From positions 124,001-188,000 of the forward strand of contig CANREL010000001.1 in the NCBI GenBank assembly GCA_947629655.1: 64,000 bases of DNA, given 5' to 3'. This DNA is from an uncultured Bacilli bacterium (GTDB lineage Bacteria; Bacillota_I; Bacilli_A; RF39; UBA660). This document shows positions 31,720 through 41,605 of the stretch, one piece after another; the stretch's first letter is position 1, and the number at the start of each line of letters is the position of its first letter. The translations under genes and the position numbers were made by a program. The notes beneath the pieces were generated by a model. It did no database searches. It had not been told where the DNA came from and was given only the letters and a program-made list of their open reading frames with translations.

Positions 31720-34700
31720 ATGGCTTTAATATCTTTTAATAGTCGTAATAGAATACAAAAAGATTTAGAAAATACAGTTGTCTTGATAAATAGAGAATAT
31801 CGCGATTTGAAAAGTATCACTTCAAAGATGAGTGTTGCTCGTCGTGATGAGTATTTAAAAGGCGAGACAGCTGTTTTAAAAAGAGAAATAAAAAATTATA
31901 TGAATTTGGGTTATAGTGAGAGTGAAGCTTTGGAAAAAGTTTTACCAAGAGCTTATGGACTCGTTAAATTGGCTAGTGAAATAATTTATGGTAAACCACA
32001 TTATGATGTTCAATTGATGGGTGGAGTTGCCTTAAATCGCGGTTTGGTCAGTGAAATGGCTACTGGTGAAGGTAAAACTTTAACTGCGACTTTACCAGTC
32101 TACTTAAATGCTCTAACGGGAAAAGGAGTTCATGTCGTAACACCCAATAACTATTTAGCTAAACGTGACCAAGAAGAGACATCTAAAATCTATGAATTGT
32201 TGGGATTGAGTTGTGGTCTAGTCGTTGGTGATAATCATTTTGAAGATGATGAAATCGAAGAAGAGATGATTAGATTAAATAATGGTGATATTGCTTCACT
32301 ATCTAAAAAAGATTATTCTGAATTGCGCTTAAGAGCTATGACTTCACTTCGCACTAGTAGAAAGATGTTAAAGAGAATGGCTTATGATCAAGATATAACT
32401 TATACATCAGCATCAGAATTAGCTTTTGACTATTTGAAAGATACGATTGCGGATGACTCTAAAGACATGGTTCAGTTGCGTGATCCTAATTTTGTCTTGA
32501 TAGATGAAGTTGATAATGTTTTGTTTGATGATGCGAGAATTCCTTTTACTTTGTCTGGTACATCTAAAGTTAAAGATGAATTTCGTGATGATGAATATAT
32601 AAAACTAGAACGTTCTCAAATAGAAGAACTAGAACAATATCCTGAAAAAATCAATCAAGCTATTTTGTCACTAGCGATTCTATCTGGAAGAATGTACAAT
32701 GTCGATCCTGGTAATAATGGACTTCGAACTATCAATAAGACCCATACTTTGAGTGACATCAAAGGTATGGCGAAAAAGTTTAGTAAGTTGCCATATGTCA
32801 TCAGTCATCCTCTTCCTAAAAATGCTGAGTTACCCGATATCGTTGAATACGATGCTGAAAAGAACTTTGTATCCTTGACTGAAGAAGGTAACATGCTTTT
32901 ATATCAATATTTCAATGCTAGAGATTTGTTTAAATTTACTAGTGGACATACTGATGAAATCATCAATTTTAAAGATAGATATGGAAGAAAGAAATACGTT
33001 AAAGATCTTGATTATGTCATAACGGGTGATGGTTCGGCTCGCTTTACAGAATTTGGTTTAATTAAAGCTTTGAGTGATAATGATTTTAAAGAATTAAGTG
33101 ATGGATATACCAAATGGGCTAACGATTTATATACGGAAAGAGGTATCTTTATTCAAAATGCTCTGACAGCTTATTTTGGTTTGACTAATGGTGAAGATTA
33201 TCAAGTCAAAGAGACTGAGAATAATAATGGTAAAGGTCGAGATAAGCGAACAATATCACTAATTGTCAATGGACGTACAGCTGAAGGAAGAGTTTATTCC
33301 AATGGTCTTCAACAAGCATTGGAATTAAAAGAAAAGAGTATTGCTCAAAGATTTAATTTAAGTTACGATGTAAAAGTTAGTAAATATAAAGATACTTTGG
33401 CATCAATTCCAGCGACAGCTTTCTTTGCTCGTTATAAAACGATTGCTGGTATGACGGGAACGAGTGCTCAAAAACATTTTGAAGAACTTTATCGAATTAG
33501 TACAGTTGCCATTCCACGAAACAAAGCAAGTCATGTCATTGATCGTGGTGAGATGCTTTATTTCAGTAGAAAAGAAAAAGAAGCGGCCATTGTTCAAGAG
33601 GTCATCGAATCATATCAAAAAGGACAACCTGTTTTGATATCGACGACTAATGTCAATGAAAGTGAAGCTCTTTATAGACGCATTCAAAAAGAGTTAGCGC
33701 ATCTTGGCATCAAAGCTCAAATAAACGTTTTAAATGCCAATGTCAGCAAATTGTCAGAAGAAGCTCAAATCATTTCACGTGCTGGTCTTCCAGGAGCCAT
33801 TACAATTTCTACGGATATGGCTGGTCGTGGAACGGACATCAAACTAGGTGGTGAACGAAAGAGCTTTGATGAACTCGTCGCTGAAATACGTGATGATCGA
33901 ATTAAAAATACCATTCTAAATTTGGAAAGACAAGGAACCATCACTGACGATAATCGCCGTAGGATGGAAATGATGGTTAAACAATTTGTCACATCCAAAA
34001 ATGACGAAATAGAAAAAGAAGCTGCAAAGCGCCAAAAACAATACGAAACAGTTAAAGCCCAAGTTGAAAAAGCTGGTGGATTAAAAGTTATTGGATCTGG
34101 ACATTTCCCATATACACGTGTCGATCGACAAGTCAAGGGTCGATGTGGTCGTCAAGGTGAAAGTGGAGAAGTTATCTTCATAAGTTCTGATAAAGATTTG
34201 GAATACATCGGTGTTCGAAGAGATGTTTTAAACAAGTTGAAACGAAGTAGCAATGGTCAAGTGATAATTGATAATCCAGCTAGAGGAATTAACACTGTTC
34301 AAAAAGAGGTAATGTTAGCTCAGGAACGTTTTGAAAATATGGTTGCTGATGGCATTAGATACAATGAAGAAAAAGAAGGATATATCTGTAAGTTTAGAGA
34401 GGATATCGCATCTCAAAAAAGAGCTCTTAAAAAGAGTGGTGATTATACTGATGCCATTTACTACATGATTGAAGAGACAGCTAATGATTTAGTCCGAAAC
34501 GTTGCTAAATACAATATCAGTATGGTTGAACTAGCTGATGATATCGAAAGTTGTTTAGGAATTAAAGTTACACCATCTAAATTAAATGAATATAGTGACT
34601 TGAAACAATTAGCCTCTGATGTCGCTTCAATTGGTATAGAAAAATTTACTCAAATCATGAAATCAAAAGACCGCTCTTCAGTTGAAGAAACGAATCGCAA

Positions 34701-35100
34701 ACTCGTCAATATTTTCATAGATAGGAGTTGGGAAGAATTTTCAAGCCTTGTCGAAGATTATAAATTCCAAGAAAATTTAAATGCTCTTGCTCACTATGAT
34801 GCTGATACTCCTTTTGAAGAAAAAGCGACTAAATCATTCTTGAATTGTGTAATATGTAATCGTGCTTGTATCGTCAAAGAAATTCTAAATCCTAAGTCTA
34901 AAGCCAATGTTCATGACATATTCCCAATATCTATTGATCGCGTAAAAGAGAAACAGACTGCTGGTGAAAAGAAACCTAAATACATCAAGAGATTGAAAAC
35001 TAGAAAAGCTTTGTATCGTCAAAAAGCTAGACTAGTACTAACGCCAAATGAGCGATTGGGAGTTATTAATCCAAGTATAATAGATGGAAAAAGGAAATAA
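31720..35100 (+). CDS. SecA-like preprotein translocase ATPase, large paralogue 1
   Basis: DEAD-motor ATPase of 1126 residues clearly homologous to SecA. Motifs in order: MATGEGKT (Walker A, about 113-120), VHVVTPNNYLAKRD, DEVDNVLFDDAR (about 262), ARYKTIAGMTGT (about 578), ISTDMAGRGTDIKLGGE and GRCGRQGESG (about 806). The C-terminal part retains the SecA scaffold pattern SWEEFSSLVEDYKFQENLNAL. It is some 300 residues longer than ordinary SecA. Much of the excess lies between DEVD and MTGT, the region of the preprotein cross-linking domain. The C-terminal zinc CxC motif is absent; the end is basic. The ATG at 31720 follows AAAAGGGTGATCACA. Paired with a second copy 73 bases downstream. Role in export is inferred; it may be accessory or the only SecA. 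Confidence 0.85.
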   Translation: MALISFNSRNRIQKDLENTVVLINREYRDLKSITSKMSVARRDEYLKGETAVLKREIKNYMNLGYSESEALEKVLPRAYGLVKLASEIIYGKPHYDVQLMGGVALNRGLVSEMATGEGKTLTATLPVYLNALTGKGVHVVTPNNYLAKRDQEETSKIYELLGLSCGLVVGDNHFEDDEIEEEMIRLNNGDIASLSKKDYSELRLRAMTSLRTSRKMLKRMAYDQDITYTSASELAFDYLKDTIADDSKDMVQLRDPNFVLIDEVDNVLFDDARIPFTLSGTSKVKDEFRDDEYIKLERSQIEELEQYPEKINQAILSLAILSGRMYNVDPGNNGLRTINKTHTLSDIKGMAKKFSKLPYVISHPLPKNAELPDIVEYDAEKNFVSLTEEGNMLLYQYFNARDLFKFTSGHTDEIINFKDRYGRKKYVKDLDYVITGDGSARFTEFGLIKALSDNDFKELSDGYTKWANDLYTERGIFIQNALTAYFGLTNGEDYQVKETENNNGKGRDKRTISLIVNGRTAEGRVYSNGLQQALELKEKSIAQRFNLSYDVKVSKYKDTLASIPATAFFARYKTIAGMTGTSAQKHFEELYRISTVAIPRNKASHVIDRGEMLYFSRKEKEAAIVQEVIESYQKGQPVLISTTNVNESEALYRRIQKELAHLGIKAQINVLNANVSKLSEEAQIISRAGLPGAITISTDMAGRGTDIKLGGERKSFDELVAEIRDDRIKNTILNLERQGTITDDNRRRMEMMVKQFVTSKNDEIEKEAAKRQKQYETVKAQVEKAGGLKVIGSGHFPYTRVDRQVKGRCGRQGESGEVIFISSDKDLEYIGVRRDVLNKLKRSSNGQVIIDNPARGINTVQKEVMLAQERFENMVADGIRYNEEKEGYICKFREDIASQKRALKKSGDYTDAIYYMIEETANDLVRNVAKYNISMVELADDIESCLGIKVTPSKLNEYSDLKQLASDVASIGIEKFTQIMKSKDRSSVEETNRKLVNIFIDRSWEEFSSLVEDYKFQENLNALAHYDADTPFEEKATKSFLNCVICNRACIVKEILNPKSKANVHDIFPISIDRVKEKQTAGEKKPKYIKRLKTRKALYRQKARLVLTPNERLGVINPSIIDGKRK

Positions 35101-35124
35101 TTAAATGAGATTATTTCTTTTTTT
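35094..35124 (+). terminator. Terminator between the two SecA-like genes
   Basis: A GAAATAA/TTATTTC stem, whose left arm overlaps the stop codon, then seven T. Confidence 0.7.
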
Positions 35125-35133
35125 AAATCTATA

Positions 35134-35142
35134 TGCTATAAT
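35134..35142 (+). promoter_or_regulatory. Extended -10 promoter of the second SecA-like gene
   Basis: TGCTATAAT 31 bases ahead of the chosen start codon, so the two paralogues can be controlled separately. Confidence 0.6.
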
Positions 35143-35173
35143 TAAAATTGGAAAACAATAAGAGGTGCCTAAT

Positions 35174-38100
35174 ATGAGTAGAAAAAGAGTAGAGCCAATA
35201 AAGAGTACAGGCAAGAAAAAACAAGAATTGGATAAAACAATTTCTTTAATAAATAAATTTGAGACACAGTATACTAAAGAGTTAAGAGTTAGTAATCCTA
35301 ACGATGATGATGAACGCAAGCGTGCTGAGACGTTTTTTTCTAATAAGACTAATGAGTTGCGCCGTGAGATAAAGACTTATGTCAAATTGGGCTTCACTGA
35401 AGAACAAGCTTTGGAAAGAGTCTTGCCAAAAGCATATGCATCCGTTAAATGTGCCAGTCGTTTTCTATGGAATAAACCACACTATGATGTTCAATTAATA
35501 GGTGGTGTATTATTGAATCAAGGTTATGCTTCCCAAATGGCTACTGGTGAAGGTAAAACTTTAACCGCTGCTCTACCTGCTTATTTGAATGCTCTATTAG
35601 GAAAAGGTTCACAAGTAATAACACCTAATGGCTACCTAGCAATGCGTGATGAAAAAGAAATGAGTGAATTGTATGAGTTAATGGGTTTGACTTGTGGATT
35701 AGTTGAAGAAAGAGGAAAAATTTCTGAAGATGCTCTTGAAGAGAAAACAATTGAAATATTAGGACCACAATTATCAAAATACATTGCGGGAATTAAAGGT
35801 GAAGATGAACGTGAAGTTTTCATTCAAACCTTTTTAAAAGATCGCAAGAATTCTCAAGTTGTCTATGAAGCAAGACAAAAAGCTCGAACAGCTTTACAAC
35901 AAGAAGAAATTTTACGAAGAAGAAAAGCTTATGAAGCCGATATAACTTATGGATCAGCTTCGGCTATAGCTTTTGATTATCTATATGATGACATTGCTAA
36001 CAATCCTGAAGAAATGGTTCAAAGACCAGGATTGCCAAACTTTGCTGTCGTTGATGAAGTTGATGCTGTATTATTTGATGATGCCGTAACGCCATTCAGT
36101 TTATCTGGAACGCCAAAAGATGATGAATTGACCATCCCCGAAGAGCAAAAGAAAGAATCCGAAAAATTGATCAGATTGGCCAATATGGGAATTTATCGAA
36201 TTTTGAGCGAAGAAGAAAAATTGAAAAAACGAAATTCCAAAGATTCATTAATCTTTCATACCGCTAATGAACATGATTTTGAATTGTTAGTGACTGATGC
36301 TGCTAAACAATCTAATGAATACGATATGATTAAGGCTCTAATTATTGATGAAAATACTAAACAATATCATTTGACAACTTTGGGAGAGACGATTGTTTTT
36401 CAATATTATTATGCAAAAGATATCAATAGAATTCTTTTAGAACATCGCGATGAAATAATGAATATGAAATTTAATGGGCAACCATTATTTAGAGAAAATT
36501 ACGAATACACTGTAACTAATGGACGTATCGTAATGGAACCACGCGCTTTTGCTTATTTAGTTACGAGTGGTAGAATCGGTGAATTGACTGAGACTTTTGA
36601 AAAGTTTGGTCTAAAAGAATTGACTAAATGTCATCCGCAAATTGATAATGCTTTAAAATCTTGGTTTGTTCTTGAAGAGAATGTCGATTATAAATTGAGT
36701 GTTCCAAGTAATGCTAAGAGTAAAAATGAACGAATTGTATCACTAGTAATGAATGGGCGTACAGCTGAGGGAAGAGTTTATTCCAATGGACTTCAACAAG
36801 CTTTGGAAGAAAAAGAGAAATTTTTAAAACGTGGTAGGGTTGATATAAGAGATACGAAGATAAAGAGTACTTTGGCATCTATTCCAACTGCATCTTTCTT
36901 TGCACGATATGATCGTATTGGTGGAATGACGGGAACAGCTGCTATTGAAGCTTTTAAAGAATTATATGGTCTAGAAACTTTCGAAGTTCCACGTAATAGA
37001 CCTCGTCAAGCTGTCGATCGAGGTGATAGATTGTATAAAACTTCTGAAGCAAAGAATGAAGCTATCTTTCAAGAAGTTTTAACATCTTATCAAAAAGGAC
37101 AACCAGTTCTAATATCGACTACTTCTATTGAAGAGAGTATTAAGTTACATGATTATTTACAACAAAAATTTAAAGAATTAAATTATTCTGTCAATATTCC
37201 AGTCTTAAATGCTAATGTTGATAGATTGGAAGAAGAAGCAAGAATTGTCTCTCGTGCTGGATTACCAAAAGCGATAACGATTTCTACCGAAATGGCTGGT
37301 CGTGGAACTGATATCAAGTTGGGTGGAGAAATACCAGAGATGAGTGACTTAATTGAACAAGTTGGTCGCGAAAGAATTGCCAAAGTCATGGAAATTCTTA
37401 AGAAGAATGGTAATTCGCCAAAGAACGATGATGAACTTAGAAAGATGGAAAACGAAGCTAGAAGAGTAGTATTTAAAGATAAAAAGAACTTAGAAATGGC
37501 GGCTAAAAAACGTCATGAATTGTTAGTTAAATATAAATCAGAGGATGAAGAAAAAGTTAAAGCCGCAGGTGGTCTAAAAGTCATCGGTTCTGGTCACTTC
37601 CAATATTCTCGTGTTGATGACCAGGTAAAGGGAAGATGCGGACGTCAGGGTAATCCTGGTGAGATAATCTTCTTTAATGACGGAAGAGACTTACTAAAAG
37701 TTGGTGTACCTAAAGCTAGAGTTGAAGAATTGCTAGCTCAAACTCAAAGTGGACCTATCGTTGAAAACACTGAAAAAGGGTATACGCCAATTGGTGATTT
37801 AATTTATGAAGCGCAATATAGAACTGAAGCAGAAGTTAAAGAAAGTATTAAGTATAATCAAGAAGTTGAACGCGAAGTTGCCACTTTCCGCAAAGACTTT
37901 AGAACCCAAAGAGATAGTCTAAAAATTAGTGGTGATTATATTGATGCTGTTGAATACATGATTGAAAATGCTTCTAAATCAATAATTTTACGATCTTCTG
38001 AATTTGATTATCCTAACTTTACTGATCGAACTCGTGTTGCAACATCAAAGATTAATCTCGATGAGTTAGCATCACTTTCAAGTGAGTTCTTAGGTGTAGA

Positions 38101-38770
38101 TATTCCACCTGAAGCTTTACACAGCTTTAAAAGAGTTGGCGATATCAAAGATTACATGGTCAATTTGGGAAGTCAAAGTTTCCAAAAGCGCATGAGTGAA
38201 GTTGGAAGAGAAAAATTTAATGATGAATGTAAAGAAATCGTCGATAAATTGATGAATAGAAGTTGGAATGAATTTGAAGAATATGTTGAATGTATTAAGC
38301 ATCAACGTCAATTGAATGGTTTAGTCCAATTATCTGAAGGTGGAGCAATCGAAGCGCAAATTGCTAGATCTTATACGCATTGTGCTGAATCTCATATAGC
38401 TATGATTGTAAGAGAGGTTATAAATCCTGAATATCGCACTAAATATCAAGATCGTGCAAGAAACGAGTTAATACCACTTCGTGTAACACCTCATGGAGTT
38501 CGCAAAGTAGAAAAAGATTATGATGAAAAAGAACAAGAACATGCTAGACAGATTGAACGTGAAGAAGAAGAAAGACGTGCTGCTAGCAACATAAGAAATC
38601 TTGATCCACGTCCTAGAGTATTCACGGATATCAATAGAGCAAAACTCATCAAAACATCACAAAAGTTACGAAATGTACCACCTGATTATAATAATAATGA
38701 TAATGATGAAGTCTCATCAATTAATTTTGGTGATGAGTACAATGGTAATGCTGGACTTGGTCATAGATAA
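35174..38770 (+). CDS. SecA-like preprotein translocase ATPase, large paralogue 2
   Basis: Second SecA homologue, 1198 residues. Walker A is MATGEGKT (about 122), followed by GSQVITPNGYLAMRDEKE, DEVDAVLFDDAV (about 294), ARYDRIGGMTGT (about 585), ISTEMAGRGTDIKLGGE and GRCGRQGNPG. Compared with paralogue 1 it has a longer insertion before DEVD and a longer C-terminus, which is charged, then Asn/Asp-rich and Gly-ending. It too lacks the SecA zinc motif and keeps the scaffold pattern SWNEFEEYVECIKHQRQLNGL. Near-identical blocks (NGRTAEGRVYSNGLQQALE; SYQKGQPVLISTT) show the pair arose by duplication. The ATG at 35174 follows AAGAGGTGCCTAAT. Which cargo each handles is unknown. Confidence 0.85.
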   Translation: MSRKRVEPIKSTGKKKQELDKTISLINKFETQYTKELRVSNPNDDDERKRAETFFSNKTNELRREIKTYVKLGFTEEQALERVLPKAYASVKCASRFLWNKPHYDVQLIGGVLLNQGYASQMATGEGKTLTAALPAYLNALLGKGSQVITPNGYLAMRDEKEMSELYELMGLTCGLVEERGKISEDALEEKTIEILGPQLSKYIAGIKGEDEREVFIQTFLKDRKNSQVVYEARQKARTALQQEEILRRRKAYEADITYGSASAIAFDYLYDDIANNPEEMVQRPGLPNFAVVDEVDAVLFDDAVTPFSLSGTPKDDELTIPEEQKKESEKLIRLANMGIYRILSEEEKLKKRNSKDSLIFHTANEHDFELLVTDAAKQSNEYDMIKALIIDENTKQYHLTTLGETIVFQYYYAKDINRILLEHRDEIMNMKFNGQPLFRENYEYTVTNGRIVMEPRAFAYLVTSGRIGELTETFEKFGLKELTKCHPQIDNALKSWFVLEENVDYKLSVPSNAKSKNERIVSLVMNGRTAEGRVYSNGLQQALEEKEKFLKRGRVDIRDTKIKSTLASIPTASFFARYDRIGGMTGTAAIEAFKELYGLETFEVPRNRPRQAVDRGDRLYKTSEAKNEAIFQEVLTSYQKGQPVLISTTSIEESIKLHDYLQQKFKELNYSVNIPVLNANVDRLEEEARIVSRAGLPKAITISTEMAGRGTDIKLGGEIPEMSDLIEQVGRERIAKVMEILKKNGNSPKNDDELRKMENEARRVVFKDKKNLEMAAKKRHELLVKYKSEDEEKVKAAGGLKVIGSGHFQYSRVDDQVKGRCGRQGNPGEIIFFNDGRDLLKVGVPKARVEELLAQTQSGPIVENTEKGYTPIGDLIYEAQYRTEAEVKESIKYNQEVEREVATFRKDFRTQRDSLKISGDYIDAVEYMIENASKSIILRSSEFDYPNFTDRTRVATSKINLDELASLSSEFLGVDIPPEALHSFKRVGDIKDYMVNLGSQSFQKRMSEVGREKFNDECKEIVDKLMNRSWNEFEEYVECIKHQRQLNGLVQLSEGGAIEAQIARSYTHCAESHIAMIVREVINPEYRTKYQDRARNELIPLRVTPHGVRKVEKDYDEKEQEHARQIEREEEERRAASNIRNLDPRPRVFTDINRAKLIKTSQKLRNVPPDYNNNDNDEVSSINFGDEYNGNAGLGHR

Positions 38771-38774
38771 AAAT

Positions 38775-38806
38775 AAAGAAAAAGATGAAAAATCTTTTTC
38801 TTTTTA
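38775..38806 (+). terminator. Terminator after the second SecA-like gene
   Basis: A 12-bp stem AAAGAAAAAGAT/ATCTTTTTCTTT with a short loop, followed by T. Confidence 0.75.
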
Positions 38807-38816
38807 TATTCTTGTA

Positions 38817-38825
38817 TGTTATAAT
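38817..38825 (+). promoter_or_regulatory. Extended -10 promoter of ppdK
   Basis: TGTTATAAT 35 bases ahead of the chosen start. Confidence 0.6.
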
Positions 38826-38860
38826 CTAGTTATGCGTGTATGGAAAGGAAGATGGAAAAG

Positions 38861-41491
38861 ATGAAATATGTTTATTCTTTCAAAGAAGGAAACAAAGATA
38901 TGCGTGAATTATTAGGTGGAAAAGGAGCTAATCTTGCCGAAATGACAGGAATTGGATTACCTGTACCTAGAGGATTCACAGTTACAACTGAAGCTTGTAC
39001 AAAGTACTATGAAGATGGTACGACAATCAATCAAGAAATCATTGATCAAATCTATGAAAAATTAGATGAACTTGAACAAGTTTCTGGAAAGAAAATGGGA
39101 GATAGTAAAAATCCATTACTCGTATCCGTAAGAAGTGGGGCACGTGCTAGTATGCCTGGTATGATGGATACAGTACTTAACTTAGGTATGAATGATGAAG
39201 TAGCTAAAGGATTTGCTGAAGTTACTCAAAACCCAAGATTTGTATATGACAGTTACAGAAGATTTATTCAAATGTTTGCTGATGTCGTAATGGGATTCCC
39301 AAAGAGCTCATTTGAAAGATTATTTGATAAAATAAAAGAAGAAAAAAATGTTGAATATGATACAGAATTAAATGCTGAAGATTTGATGGAAGTTGTTGAA
39401 ATCTACAAAGGAGAATATAAGAAACATGCTGGTGTAGAATTCCCACAAGATCCAAAAGTACAATTATTAGAAGCTGTTAAAGCTGTATTTAGAAGTTGGA
39501 ACAATGATCGTGCAATCACATATCGTCGTTTAAACGATATTCCAAGTAGTTGGGGAACTGCTGTAAACGTTCAAGAAATGGTTTATGGTAATAGAGGAGA
39601 CACATCAGGTACTGGTGTTGCTTTCACAAGAAACCCTGCAACTGGTGAAAAGAAACTATTTGGTGAATACTTGATGAATGCTCAAGGAGAAGACGTTGTT
39701 GCTGGTATTCGTACACCTCAATCTATTGAGACATTAAAAGAAGTTATGCCAGAGTGCTACAATGAATTCGTTAAGATTTGTGAAACACTTGAAAATCATT
39801 ATAAAGATATGCAAGATATGGAATTCACTATTGAAGATGGACATCTATTCATGCTTCAAACTAGAAATGGTAAGAGAACTGCTCCAGCTGCTTTAAAAAT
39901 TGCTGTTGATTTAGTAAATGAAGGAATGATTACTAAAGAAGAAGCTCTATTAAAAGTAGAACCAAAACAATTAGATCAATTACTTCACCCAATGTTTGAT
40001 GCTGATAGCTTAAAAGCTGCTAAAGTAGTTGCTAAAGGTTTAGCTGCATCACCTGGTGCTGCAACTGGTAAGATTTACTTCACTGCTGAAGACGTCATGG
40101 AAGCTAGTAAAAATGGTGAAAAGGATTTATTATTAGTAAGACTTGAAACTTCACCAGAAGATATCGAAGGAATGAATCTTGCTCATGGTATTTTAACTAT
40201 CCGTGGAGGAATGACTTCACATGCTGCTGTTGTTGCTCGTGGTATGGGTACTTGCTGTGTATCTGGTTGTGGTGAATTAAAAATTGATGAAGAAAAGAAA
40301 GAATTGACTACTGCTGATGGAACAGTTTACCATGAAGGTGATTGGATGAGTCTAGATGGATCTACTGGTAATGTTTATGGTGAACAAGTTAAGACAGTTG
40401 ATCCAGAAATTTCAGGAGACTTCGGAACATTTATGGGATGGGCTGATGAAGCTAGAAAGTTAAAAATCAGAACAAATGCTGATACGCCAAGAGATGCTCA
40501 AGTTGCTCGTAAATTTGGTGCTGAAGGTATCGGACTTTGCCGTACTGAACACATGTTCTTCGAAGAAGAGAGAATATTCAATTTCCGTCGCATGATCACG
40601 GCTACAACAGTTGAAGCTCGTGAAGAAGCTCTTGAAAAGATTCTTCCATATCAAAGAGATGACTTCGAAGGATTGTTTAGAGCAATGGAAGGTTATGGAG
40701 TAAATATCCGTTTCTTAGACCCACCTCTACATGAATTCTTACCTCATACAGATGAAGAGATTAAACCACTTGCTGAAAGCTTAGGAATGACTTTCGAAGA
40801 TTTGAAAGCAAGAGTTGAGAGCTTAAAAGAATTTAACCCAATGATGGGACATAGAGGATGCCGTTTAGCTGTTACTTATCCAGAAATAGCTAGAATGCAA
40901 ACAAGAGCTGTTATTGAAGCTGCTATTAATGTAAATAAAGATGGTTTAAATGTTAAACCCGAAATTATGATCCCACTTGTTGGTGATGTTAAAGAATTGA
41001 AATATGTTAAGAGTGTCGTTGTTGAAACAGCTGACAAATTGATTAAAGAAGCAGGAGTAGATCTTGAATATCACGTAGGTACAATGATCGAGATACCAAG
41101 AGCTGCAATTACTGCTGATAGAATAGCTGAAGAAGCAGAATTCTTCTCATTTGGTACAAATGATTTGACACAAATGACTTATGGATTCTCAAGAGATGAT
41201 GCTGGTAAGTTCTTAAATGATTACTATCAAAAACAAATCTTCGAATCTGATCCATTTGCTAAGATTGACCAAGAAGGTGTTGGACAACTTATGAAGATTG
41301 CTGTTGAAAAAGGTAAGAGTGTTAGACCTGATATCAAACTTGGTATCTGTGGTGAACATGGTGGAGAACCATCTAGTGTTGAGTTCTGCCATAACTTAGG
41401 ACTTACTTATGTTTCATGTAGTCCATACCGTGTACCAATAGCTAGACTTGCTGCTGCCCAAGCTGCCGTTAAAGAGAAAATGGGACAATAA
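38861..41491 (+). CDS. ppdK: Pyruvate phosphate dikinase
   Basis: Enzyme of 876 residues that interconverts PEP, AMP and PPi with pyruvate, ATP and Pi. The N-terminal nucleotide-binding domain begins KYVYSFKEGNKDMRELLGGKGANLAEMT. The swivelling phosphohistidine domain has GGMTSHAAVVARGMG with His454. The C-terminal PEP/pyruvate barrel ends with ICGEHGGEPSSVEFC and SCSPYRVPIARLAAAQA. Length and order match clostridial PPDK. The ATG at 38861 is chosen because it gives the usual N-terminus at normal distance from GGAAAGGAAG. With pyk also present it may serve PPi-based glycolysis or gluconeogenesis. No PPDK regulatory protein gene is adjacent. Confidence 0.97.
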   Translation: MKYVYSFKEGNKDMRELLGGKGANLAEMTGIGLPVPRGFTVTTEACTKYYEDGTTINQEIIDQIYEKLDELEQVSGKKMGDSKNPLLVSVRSGARASMPGMMDTVLNLGMNDEVAKGFAEVTQNPRFVYDSYRRFIQMFADVVMGFPKSSFERLFDKIKEEKNVEYDTELNAEDLMEVVEIYKGEYKKHAGVEFPQDPKVQLLEAVKAVFRSWNNDRAITYRRLNDIPSSWGTAVNVQEMVYGNRGDTSGTGVAFTRNPATGEKKLFGEYLMNAQGEDVVAGIRTPQSIETLKEVMPECYNEFVKICETLENHYKDMQDMEFTIEDGHLFMLQTRNGKRTAPAALKIAVDLVNEGMITKEEALLKVEPKQLDQLLHPMFDADSLKAAKVVAKGLAASPGAATGKIYFTAEDVMEASKNGEKDLLLVRLETSPEDIEGMNLAHGILTIRGGMTSHAAVVARGMGTCCVSGCGELKIDEEKKELTTADGTVYHEGDWMSLDGSTGNVYGEQVKTVDPEISGDFGTFMGWADEARKLKIRTNADTPRDAQVARKFGAEGIGLCRTEHMFFEEERIFNFRRMITATTVEAREEALEKILPYQRDDFEGLFRAMEGYGVNIRFLDPPLHEFLPHTDEEIKPLAESLGMTFEDLKARVESLKEFNPMMGHRGCRLAVTYPEIARMQTRAVIEAAINVNKDGLNVKPEIMIPLVGDVKELKYVKSVVVETADKLIKEAGVDLEYHVGTMIEIPRAAITADRIAEEAEFFSFGTNDLTQMTYGFSRDDAGKFLNDYYQKQIFESDPFAKIDQEGVGQLMKIAVEKGKSVRPDIKLGICGEHGGEPSSVEFCHNLGLTYVSCSPYRVPIARLAAAQAAVKEKMGQ

Positions 41492-41500
41492 TAAGAATGA

Positions 41501-41526
41501 AGACTAAGTTTGCTTAGTCTTTTTCT
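41501..41526 (+). terminator. Terminator after ppdK
   Basis: AGACTAAG/CTTAGTCT stem with a 4-base loop and a T run. Confidence 0.85.
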
Positions 41527-41577
41527 TATGTTATAAAGTAGTATTAATAAAACATTGTAGATATGAACTTTTAATTA

Positions 41578-41586
41578 TGATAAAAT
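41578..41586 (+). promoter_or_regulatory. Extended -10 promoter of malQ
   Basis: TGATAAAAT 20 bases ahead of the start codon; weaker than others here. Confidence 0.45.
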
Positions 41587-41605
41587 TGAGATGGTGAAAT
41601 AAGAT

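Noticed and set aside
33765-34136. Antisense open frame within the first SecA-like gene
   Set aside because: It lies entirely under conserved SecA motifs on the plus strand and has no start context.
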